Assembly: GCA_963746265.1 (NCBI GenBank)
Contig: CAVVAM010000012.1
Span: 509,103-573,102 of the forward strand
Direction: 5' to 3'
DNA: 64,000 nucleotides
From: Ilumatobacter sp963746265
GTDB lineage: Bacteria; Actinomycetota; Acidimicrobiia; Acidimicrobiales; Ilumatobacteraceae
Positions 12,701-17,471 of the stretch are shown here, piece by piece. The translations under genes and the position numbers were made by a program. The notes beneath the pieces were generated by a model. It did no database searches, was not told where the DNA came from, and worked only from the letters and a program-made list of their open reading frames with translations. The number at the start of each line of letters is the position of its first letter. The stretch's first letter is position 1.

Positions 12701-13738
12701 ACCGACCTGATACCGGATCTCGACCGGGGCGGCGAAGTCGGCCGGAGTGAGCGTGCCGAGGTTCCAACGGACATGTGTGTAGACCCCATCGGCCACCGTG
12801 GCGGGCGCGACCGTCCCGTCGGTCGACGATCCGGAGCTGATGACGCCGGCGGTGACCGACACCGACTCGACCAGCACCGGCGCCGGGCACGGTCCGGCCG
12901 GCGGCGCCGTCGCCGCAAGCGAGGGCGCCCCCGGGTATTCGAGCGGCGATCCGGCGTTGGTGCCGGTGGCGTCGGTCGTGTTGTCGACGCCACCGCACCC
13001 GAGGAACTCGAACGCGGCCGGGACGAAATCGTCGACGACGACCAGGTTGTCGTCGGCCACGGCGTTGTTCGTCACGAGCAGTTGGTAGGTCGCCACGTGG
13101 TCGTGTACACCGCGCAGTTGTTCGTCCTCGGCGCCGACGGTGAGGCTCGACTTGTCGATGGTCAGGGGGACCAGCAGGGTCGACGACGAGCCGGTCGGGG
13201 TGGCGCCCGTCGTGTCGCCCGAGAACGTGCCGGTCGCCGGATCGAAGTCCGGCACTCTGCGCGGATTGCTGTTTGCCGCGAAGTGGCCGACCACGTCGAC
13301 GGTCGACCCGACCGGGAACGTCGCCGCCGGCACGGAGACCGACAGACCGAGCTGGAGGGAGGAGCCCTCCTGGATGTCGCCGACGTTTTCGAAGAAGTAC
13401 GCGGTGCGGCCATCGACGAGCGTCGACGTGGCCTTCGGCGCGACCGTGCTACCGACGAGCGACGCTCCGGCGGTCAAGATGGCGGTGAAGCTGCCGTTGA
13501 ATCCGTTCAGGCCGTCGCCACCCACCGGGTTCTGCGCGTTCATCGTGACGTCGATCAAGGTCGGATCGGTGAGGAGTTGTTCGCCCGGCGCGGAGACCGA
13601 CAGCGAGAGATCACTCGTGGCGACGACGGTGGAGACGCCGACGTCGACGACGACGGTCGCGGTCACGGCGACGAGCGATGAGGCAACGAGGAACCGGGCG
13701 CGCCTGAACGGCCGGCGCTGTGGCATCTGGGAAGTCAC
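3755..13738 (-). CDS. giant SdrD-like/DUF11 repeat surface protein with IPRTGG sorting signal
   Basis: A 3327-residue predicted surface protein. The N-terminus is basic then hydrophobic (a signal peptide, residues about 1-40). Residues about 45-1640 hold several DUF11-type Ig-like domains recognisable by openings such as SIHKSATV, DKSISLPVAP, STSKSADVAV and DVSVDKRAV. Residues about 1640-3285 hold 13 SdrD B-like modules that begin with variants of GDTVWYDxDGDGV, typical calcium-binding loops, and end in LPxGxYxVxVD. The C-terminus carries IPRTGG near 3289, a hydrophobic helix and a basic RRR tail: a sortase-type cell-wall sorting signal with Ile in place of Leu. No sortase gene is in the window. 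Start taken as GTG 13738 behind GAGG; the ATG at 13726 is an alternative. Likely an adhesin or wall-spanning stalk; no enzymatic domain is seen. Confidence 0.9.
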   Translation of the reverse strand: MTSQMPQRRPFRRARFLVASSLVAVTATVVVDVGVSTVVATSDLSLSVSAPGEQLLTDPTLIDVTMNAQNPVGGDGLNGFNGSFTAILTAGASLVGSTVAPKATSTLVDGRTAYFFENVGDIQEGSSLQLGLSVSVPAATFPVGSTVDVVGHFAANSNPRRVPDFDPATGTFSGDTTGATPTGSSSTLLVPLTIDKSSLTVGAEDEQLRGVHDHVATYQLLVTNNAVADDNLVVVDDFVPAAFEFLGCGGVDNTTDATGTNAGSPLEYPGAPSLAATAPPAGPCPAPVLVESVSVTAGVISSGSSTDGTVAPATVADGVYTHVRWNLGTLTPADFAAPVEIRYQVGVPILRNTHDPAFNTESGTDPTANLDNNIGAFTTEDDGAEQSARNFSQVRGVYTGPTAPGFDPLVDTVDDDEYVVSVEDLSIHKSATVSGAVVQGSRVQYELQIETSEYRNITDAIVTDTLGDGQCPLRVGGADPEAAPQSGECAVAGNDPSFPFASVSENADGSFVLVWDRSTAPVLADLPPNSNLTITFVAQIRESYQEDFVDQAPFNGADGVNNGVGIAGTTNLVAGIPDNPAVDASPIQDESSTGISAQTATIDKSISLPVAPGGTLDCNAATWVRTDPAGAASPRSPAPLQSAPYAYRLGDRVCFRLGVDFVGNLNFRNARVDDFLPSGMAFEQVWQTPGAPSETDGSGNPTGASANNEVVIEAIDIVVDPQGDLVTWTLGEQDPDTIGSPYENDLFVRNGGERFEVIVSAVITDDPVDRANADIVQNLQKFTSSNLQNETVSLRDSADFAVVEPNLSTSKSADVAVAVEGDTIIYTSSVTNDFETPPGTAPAFADDFAAATNVSAWDVLPSQITCAEVSNIALSAAGATNCVDGIGPAGRSVIDFVINRIDPQDTVDLTYEVTLPAPTVAGQTLVNELGVRTYEGTPSNDGDPGNDPTFVPSNNIDPSLEPSANTGDARSSATVRTPLPNLAKEQQSSFGDSSNSRNGVLAQTADEAAVSEFVRYRVRGATIPEGTTVYNAALDDTLPTGLRFVSFDSVTLDDGNGTVTDLIASPGGFTLAQSGQDIDLTFPATYTNPSGSGDDEVAIVLTAIVEDVATNTAGRRLDNTATLAFETAPTGGQIVSVSSNTVRLTVIEPRLEVDVDTTLADGSIVRNPACDDVRGNDTATSNDPDGAPTNGCDVLPGDTLWQKVAVTNSGSANAYDAQVVAVVPPLMTPLATALGSPVVDGGTVTGPSGSVGTWDLATRTITWDPTTVPALAGPIDPVAAPIVLDFHAVLAPSAVLNDDQDFTTTVQIPEYFGLPPAERNADTSSYGDSGPGNPNGRGPVDPDEATVEVHFPDVSVDKRAVDDFSDARLGQSFRFQLRVSNADATATAFDVDVTDVLPAGWSYDPGSATPSAPTVAGQTLTWTDTFDVLPGQTVTIAYTATPDAIGLANVASTGYDGGSGPEAVPYTNTVDITAADDTGAPGNADGPYEGSDDQTVYIRRTDIEVDKSISPLEADADPVNGPYFYGSFVEYTVTVVNNGPDGSTSVVVDDVLVNPPLLFDAVVSIGQGTYDDSTGVWDVGPMADGDSFDLVLRVRLTALGSVTNTAEHTANDQYDDDSTPGNDVLAEDDQDQVTIEVVPTSLGDYVFLDLNGDGVQDPGEPGIPDVEVLITFPDPADPTVTRQYTATTNSDGQYSLPPRFVDENTSTIVGTPTLTDITVDIVEANSPHLAGLIATDGAESDVDGGADGISTQQIVPGDPSTSVLPDGTNARLDVDFGYEPQGQSLGDRVWWDQDQSADATDDDPGTATEFGLPTVTVTATWYGFDGVLGTADDLVFVTTTSDGTVDVTGDGSADPSGTYRFTNLPPGQFEVEVDTATLTNDLTDQTYDLDGIVSASIVEGITLDPGENQLDVDFSYSGPGEVGDTVWYDFDGDGVQGVNEPGIAGVDVDVVWFGPDGLEATVDDVTITLTTSSGSTDVDGDGAIDPAGAYYIDGLPTGGFRVGVDVATLPGSMSATADGDDADPTGIVTPNTSLTTLTAVDRSDLDQDFGYGGDLNLGDMIWWDVDADGNTAPDAIDLALPGVPVTVTWAGNDGIFGTPDDFTTSVVTSDGTVDTNGDGTAEPVGDYVVSGLPDGDYRVEVDATGVLTDLGLTMETYDFDGPGDGSSATTLAGADDLDQDFSYTGVGVIGDTVWYDVDEDGAVGPAEPGLSGVDVQLTWAGLDGVLGSPDDQVFTTTTSDGTVDVDGDGSPDPIGTYRFENLPVGDHEIVIDPGGTTLPPGVELVSDPDGTLDGTSRVTLTTAVPEDLDQDFGYSGLGSVGDTVWLDLDSDGVRSPADPGTGYPAEPGIPGVDVEVRWVGVDGVPGTSDDYVIVVTTSDGTQDVDGDGTVDPVGFYRVPDLPFGDVVVTVDATSGLLPDLTQTSDASGPLDHSSTVTLAADDPGTPDDEADDVGQDFGYAGRATLGDLVFYDRDANGTGVVDGLDVPIPGVTVDLTWGGFDGVIGDDPITAVDESLDDLVYAITTDAAGGYLVTDLPPGTYSVEVDDTTLPIGIDIPTYDVDGTADGATTVTLGATDDRRDVDFSFTGNAGVGDTVFIDIDGDGVLDPDEVGLAGVTLTATYLAPDGSTIVVPVQTSDGTQDVNGDGNPDPIGTYFVDNLPFDVPITITVDGTTLPPELAASSDPDGTLDNITTVTLTTAAPLDLDQDFGYDGPGVLGDTVFYDADGVGTNVPDGSAGDVGLPNVTLTAVWGGRDGVIGDDPTTPQDESIDDMTVTTVTGDGTTDVDGDGATDPAGTYRFPNLPFGVYEITVDAATLPAGTDPVFDPDGGADLAALASLDSVTPQDLAQDFSVTGTGALGDTVWEDTDADGVIDPDEAGVPGVVVTMTYTDPITGFTTTRSTTTSDGTTDPVGTYRFDHLPAGDYTVEYDSATLPRGFGPASDPDTVLDGTVTLTLGDGEENLAIDFGVRPTANVTGIVFEDTDGDGVQGPREPGIEGVSVEVTDGTGRTITVVTDPDGNYSVDGVLAGDVIVDVVDDTVPDGLELSTGNDRHTIDAVAGETTPAEPIGYAPLTFISGTIWYDIDAAGDRDLTDPRLAGVTVDLLDTDGAVVATTTTNTAGFYQFLDVPTGEYSIRVAEATLPAGLDRRTFDPDGTLDGTHQLTLGSTGSIDNNFGYTGTGTIADTIWVDGNRNGALDPGERRVGGVVLNVTWAGPDGVLGTADDVTRTASSDANGNVSIDNLPAGRYQIAVDIATVPAGLTLAAPSSVTVALDAGGSLDLDSFPLVSTAIPRTGGDPWNGVATALVLLAAGLVLVAAAYRRRATAA

Positions 13739-13900
13739 GAGACCTCATCGGCAAGTGTCAACGCAGTCTGAAGGGACGCGCATCTGATCACCACCGTGCC
13801 GACGCAGCGAGTGACCGGACGCCGCGCGCCGCCACCCGGAGTGCCGGCGCGACACCGGCGATCGAGCAACGTGCTGCTGGGCGGCGACCTCGCCACACGC

Positions 13901-13934
13901 GCAACGGCCCGGGGCCGAGACCCCGGACCGTTGC
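13901..13934 (-). terminator. GC-rich hairpin after groEL
   Basis: The arms GCAACGG/CCGTTGC and CCGGGG/CCCCGG form a long stem with a CCGAGA loop, interrupted by one small mismatch. It lies 38-71 bases beyond the groEL stop in the direction of groEL transcription. There is no clear U tract, as is common in high-GC actinobacteria. The rest of 13739-13971 shows no gene. Confidence 0.65.
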
Positions 13935-13971
13935 AGTGAAAGGTGGATGCGTTCCCCTCAGCGGGAGGAGG

Positions 13972-15609
13972 TCACATCATGCCGCCCATGCCACCCATCG
14001 GATCCATGCCGCCGCCCATGCCGGCGCCTGCGGGCTCCGGCTTGTCGGCGACGAGCGCCTCGGTGGTGAGCACCAGCGCGGCGATCGACGAGGCGTTCTG
14101 CAGCCCCGCACGCGTCACCTTGGCCGGGTCGATGATGCCGGCCTTCATGAGGTCGACGATTTCACCGGTCGCTGCGTTGAGGCCGTTGGTACCGGTCTCG
14201 GACTCGATCGCCCGAACCATGACGGAACCCTCGAGACCCGCGTTCTCGGCGATGTTACGAGCCGGAGCCGTCAGCGACTCCCAGACCAGCTTGGCGCCGG
14301 TCTGCTCATCGCCCTCGAGCGACTCCACGACGACCTGCACCGCGGGCCGGGCACGGATGAGTGCGACACCGCCACCGGCGACCACGCCCTCCTCGATCGC
14401 GGCACGAACCGAGCTCACCGCGTCTTCGATGCGGTGCTTCTTCTCCTTGAGCTCGATCTCGGTCGCCGCGCCGACCTGGATGACGGCGACGCCGCCGGCC
14501 AGCTTGGCGAGACGCTCCTGCAGCTTCTCACGGTCCCAGTCCGAGTCGGTGTTCTCGATCTCGGCCTTGATCTGGTTGATGCGACCGTTCACGTCGTCGG
14601 TGGTGCCACCGCCGTCGACGATGGTGGTGTTGTCCTTGTTGATGATGACGCGCTTGGCGGTGCCGAGCAGGTCCATCGTGGCGTTCTCGAGCTTCAGACC
14701 GACGTCTTCGCTGATGACCTGGCCGCCGGTGAGCACGGCCATGTCCTGCAGCATCGCCTTGCGGCGGTCGCCGAACCCTGGGGCCTTGACGGCAGCAGCG
14801 TTGAACGTGCCACGGATCTTGTTGACGACCAGCGTGGCGAGCGCCTCGCCCTCGAGGTCCTCGGCGATGATCACCAGCGGCTTACCGGTCTTCATGACGG
14901 CCTCGAGCACCGGCAACATGGCCTGCACGGTCGAGATCTTGCCCTGGTTGAGCAGGATGTAGGCGTCTTCGAGCACGGCTTCCTGGCGCTCGGGATCGGT
15001 CACGAAGTACGGCGACAGGTAGCCCTTGTCGAACTGCATGCCCTCGGTGAACTCGAGCTCGGTGCCGAACGTGTTCGACTCCTCGACCGTGACCACGCCG
15101 TCCTTGCCGACCTTGTCGATCGCCTCGGCGATGACCTCGCCGATCGATGCGTCGGCAGCCGAGATGGTGGCGACGTTGGCGATGTCGGTCTTGTCGTCGA
15201 CGTCCTTGGCCTGGCTCTGGATCGACTCGACCGCCGCGATGACGGCCTTCTCGATGCCCTTCTTGACGGCCATCGGGTTGGCGCCGGCGGCGACGTTCTT
15301 CATGCCGACGCGCATCATCGCCTGGGCGAGCACCGTAGCCGTCGTGGTCCCGTCACCGGCGATGTCGTCGGTCTTCGTGGCGACTTCCTTCACCAACTGG
15401 GCGCCCATGTTCTCGAACGGGTCCTCGAGCTCGATCTCCTTGGCGATCGACACGCCGTCGTTGGTGATCGTCGGGGCACCGAACTTCTTGTCGAGCACCA
15501 CATTGCGGCCCTTCGGGCCGAGGGTGACACGTACCGCGTCGGCGAGCTTGTTGACGCCCGCCTCGAGTGAACGACGAGCCTCGTCGTCGAATTTCAACAT
15601 CTTTGCCAT
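13972..15609 (-). CDS. groEL: chaperonin GroEL (Hsp60)
   Basis: A full-length 545-residue GroEL, the ATP-driven folding chamber that works with GroES. Conserved blocks seen include LGPKGRNVVLDKKFG near the N-terminus, the ATP-site stretch GDGTTTATVLAQ, GGQVISEDVG, and VVAGGGVALIRA. The C-terminus is the classic GGM-rich tail (GMGGGMDPMGGMGGMM), which argues for the housekeeping-type chaperonin rather than a His-tailed paralogue. It lies 42 bp downstream of groES, and the two share the CIRCE-controlled promoter upstream of groES. The ATG at 15609 fits the family start MAKMLKFDD. Confidence 0.98.
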   Translation of the reverse strand: MAKMLKFDDEARRSLEAGVNKLADAVRVTLGPKGRNVVLDKKFGAPTITNDGVSIAKEIELEDPFENMGAQLVKEVATKTDDIAGDGTTTATVLAQAMMRVGMKNVAAGANPMAVKKGIEKAVIAAVESIQSQAKDVDDKTDIANVATISAADASIGEVIAEAIDKVGKDGVVTVEESNTFGTELEFTEGMQFDKGYLSPYFVTDPERQEAVLEDAYILLNQGKISTVQAMLPVLEAVMKTGKPLVIIAEDLEGEALATLVVNKIRGTFNAAAVKAPGFGDRRKAMLQDMAVLTGGQVISEDVGLKLENATMDLLGTAKRVIINKDNTTIVDGGGTTDDVNGRINQIKAEIENTDSDWDREKLQERLAKLAGGVAVIQVGAATEIELKEKKHRIEDAVSSVRAAIEEGVVAGGGVALIRARPAVQVVVESLEGDEQTGAKLVWESLTAPARNIAENAGLEGSVMVRAIESETGTNGLNAATGEIVDLMKAGIIDPAKVTRAGLQNASSIAALVLTTEALVADKPEPAGAGMGGGMDPMGGMGGMM

Positions 15610-15651
15610 TCGTCTTCAGTCCTTGTCTCTCTGTTGCGTTCGGGGGGGAAA

Positions 15652-15945
15652 TCAGCTCTCGACGATCGCGAGCACGTCGCGAGCGTTGAGCACGAGTACG
15701 TCGTCACCGTCGACGGCGACCTCGGTGCCGCCGTACTTCGAGTACAGGACGGTCTGGCCGACCTCGATACCGACGGGGATGATCTCGCCGGACGACTCGG
15801 CGCGCTTGCCGGGGCCGACCGCGAGGACCTTGCCCTGCTGTGGCTTCTCCTTGGCGGTGTCGGGGATGACGAGGCCAGACGCGGTCTGGGTCTCGGCCTC
15901 GTTGGGCTTGACCACGATGCGGTCGTCCAGCGGCTTCAGGTTCAT
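15652..15945 (-). CDS. groES: co-chaperonin GroES (Hsp10)
   Basis: A 97-residue GroES that caps the GroEL ring. It begins MNLKPLDDRIVVKP and carries the mobile loop region ETQTASGLVIPDTA and the motif VLYSKYGGTEV. The reading frame is open to 15972, but the ATG at 15945 is the real start: it sits behind a clear GGAGG ribosome site at normal spacing and gives the standard family length. First gene of the groES-groEL operon, preceded by a promoter and two CIRCE operators. Confidence 0.98.
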   Translation of the reverse strand: MNLKPLDDRIVVKPNEAETQTASGLVIPDTAKEKPQQGKVLAVGPGKRAESSGEIIPVGIEVGQTVLYSKYGGTEVAVDGDDVLVLNARDVLAIVES

Positions 15946-15999
15946 GGGTGCATGCCTCCATTGGCGTGTCACGGGGTTGATCTCGGGAACTCGGAGTCG

Positions 16000-16026
16000 T
16001 TAGCACTCACACCGAGCGACTGCTAA
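16000..16026 (-). promoter_or_regulatory. CIRCE operator 1 (HrcA site) upstream of groES
   Basis: On the plus strand the half-sites TTAGCACTC (16000-16008) and GACTGCTAA (16018-16026) are separated by exactly 9 bases. This is the CIRCE inverted repeat with one mismatch in the second arm. It lies at and just after the -10 element of the groES promoter, where bound HrcA repressor would block transcription. Confidence 0.9.
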
Positions 16027-16055
16027 GACTAGTGGAAGCACCCCGCCATTGGCAA
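16026..16055 (-). promoter_or_regulatory. groES-groEL promoter
   Basis: On the minus strand a -35 TTGCCA (16055-16050) and a -10 TAGTCT (16031-16026) are separated by 18 bases. The -10 abuts CIRCE 1 and the -35 lies in the weak arm of CIRCE 2. The position about 80 bases before the groES ATG fits a heat-shock-type repressed promoter of housekeeping sigma class. Confidence 0.65.
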
Positions 16056-16075
16056 CCGGCACCCGAGAGTGCTAA
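16049..16075 (-). promoter_or_regulatory. CIRCE operator 2, degenerate
   Basis: A perfect half-site GAGTGCTAA (16067-16075) is paired across 9 bases with TTGGCAACC (16049-16057), which matches TTAGCACTC at 6 of 9 positions. This looks like a second, weaker CIRCE covering the -35 region. Tandem CIRCE sites are known upstream of groES in other actinobacteria. Confidence 0.65.
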
Positions 16076-16080
16076 CGACG

Positions 16081-16776
16081 TCAGGGGAGCAAGTCGACGA
16101 GGCGCTGCGGGCCACGATCGGGCGATCGACCTCGGGCATCAGCGGCAACCGCCGGAAACAACCGAAGCCACCCCGTGCCGCGGGAAAGCTCGTCGACCCG
16201 GTCGACCATGTCGCTCGGGACCGGGCCGAGCTCGACGATGGTCGACCCGATCGGCGTGCCACTGAGTTCGGTACGCCTCACCCGGTGGGAGTGGGCAGTC
16301 CCGCCTCGGTGCTGCACTACGGCGACGTACCGGGAAGCCCGGCGCTCGACACGCTCGAGCTCACGTTCACGACACCCTCGAGCTCACGTTCAGGAGGTGA
16401 CCGCGGCCACGCTCCAGCCGGCGCGGCAGGAGCCGGCGGCGAGTTCGATCGGGGTGGGCAGCTTCCGCTCCTGGATCGCTCGCACCGGCCACTCCCGCCT
16501 CGACGAAGGCGGCGACGCCCTCGGAGCCGGTGTCGTTCACCAATACGTCGATCGGACCGTGGTCGCCCTCGACGCGATCGATCATCCCGGTGACCATCGA
16601 CGCGTCGGCCAGGTCGGCGACGACGGGGATCCCTCGATGCCGCCATCACGGCCTCGACCAGGTCGGCGCGCCGTGCGACCCCGACGACGCGCGCGTCGCG
16701 GGTCGCAGCCGTTCGTGTGACCCCCGGTGCCGGCCGAGGCGCCCGTGACGAGCCAGGTCGTTGCGTCGATCTCCAT
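16081..16776 (-). pseudogene. decayed short-chain dehydrogenase/reductase (SDR)
   Basis: Pieces of one SDR gene occur in order but in different frames on the minus strand. They are an N-terminal piece with TGASAGTGG (degenerate Rossmann TGxxxGxG), then DARVVGVARRADLVEAV, then a piece with DHGPIDVLVND (the NAG-type motif, spoiled to NDTG), then GRGHLLNVSS and a duplicate VVNVSSSVSSAGLPGTSP, and finally GTPIGSTIVELGPVPSDMVD typical of an SDR C-terminal half. At least four frame changes are needed to read it. A 23-bp tandem duplication at 16348-16393 explains one of them. No intact reading frame remains, so a function is unlikely. Confidence 0.78.
16348..16393. repeat. 23-bp tandem duplication inside the SDR pseudogene
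   Basis: Two copies of a 23-base unit (gacacsctcgagctcacgtt core) lie head to tail, differing at two positions. Because 23 is not a multiple of three, the duplication shifts the frame and duplicates the NVSS motif of the former SDR. It is direct evidence of decay rather than a base-calling slip. Confidence 0.8.
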
Positions 16777-16807
16777 GGTCCGGTCGTGGCACCCTGCTCG
16801 ATCCGGC

Positions 16808-17392
16808 TCAGCCCCCGACGACCGCGACGCCGCACGCCCGTAGCACGTCGATCGTCTCCGCCAGCGGGAGGCCGATGACGTTCGACGGGCTGCCCTCGAT
16901 CCGGTGCACGAGCGCGCCGCCCGCGCCCTGCATGCCGTAGGCGCCCGCCTTGTCGAGATGTTCGCCCATCGACAGGTACCAGCTGATCCCCTGCTCGCTC
17001 AGGCGGACGAACGTCACGTCGGTCGTGATCGTCACCGAGTGCTCACCGTCGGGCGTGCAACCGAACACCGAGGTGTGGACCCGGTGGGTTCGCCCCGACA
17101 GCAGTCTGAGCATGTTCCCAGCGTCGTCGTCGTCGACCGGCTTCGCCAGCACCGTCCCGTCGACGTCGACGGTGGTGTCGGCCGCCAGCACGGCGGCGCG
17201 GCGCGGACCGGCGGGCTGCGAACCGGCGACGACGTGCGCCTTCGCGGCTGCGACGCGCTCGACGTACGCGATCGGCAACTCCTCCGGCAATACGGTCTCG
17301 TCGACGTCGGCAGGCATCACCTGGAAGTCGAGTCCGATCGAGCGCAGCAGCTGCTGTCGACGTGGCGACGACGATGCGAGGATCAGCTCCAT
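16808..17392 (-). CDS. maf: Maf-family nucleotide pyrophosphatase
   Basis: A 194-residue Maf protein, a house-cleaning nucleoside triphosphate pyrophosphatase (dTTP/UTP type by general family resemblance). Visible motifs are the N-terminal SSSPRR, VDETVLP, AADTTVDVDGTVLAKP with the catalytic aspartate, GRTHRVHTSV and the C-terminal KAGAYGMQGAGG with IEGSPSNVIGLPL. The frame is open to 17431, but the family begins at MELILASSSPRR, so the ATG at 17392 is chosen. No strong ribosome site is seen. It lies downstream of the CoxL-like gene, separated by a short GGCGAC repeat. Confidence 0.95.
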   Translation of the reverse strand: MELILASSSPRRQQLLRSIGLDFQVMPADVDETVLPEELPIAYVERVAAAKAHVVAGSQPAGPRRAAVLAADTTVDVDGTVLAKPVDDDDAGNMLRLLSGRTHRVHTSVFGCTPDGEHSVTITTDVTFVRLSEQGISWYLSMGEHLDKAGAYGMQGAGGALVHRIEGSPSNVIGLPLAETIDVLRACGVAVVGG

Positions 17393-17434
17393 GGCGTTGC
17401 CGAGTTCGCGGGGCGCACGCTCGCACGCCACGAG

Positions 17435-17471
17435 GCGACGGCGACGACGACGGCGACGGCGACGGCGACGA
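17435..17471. repeat. short GGCGAC simple repeat
   Basis: About six imperfect copies of the hexamer GGCGAC fill the gap between the stop of the CoxL-like gene and the start of maf. It is a low-complexity tract with no coding role on the minus strand. Confidence 0.7.
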
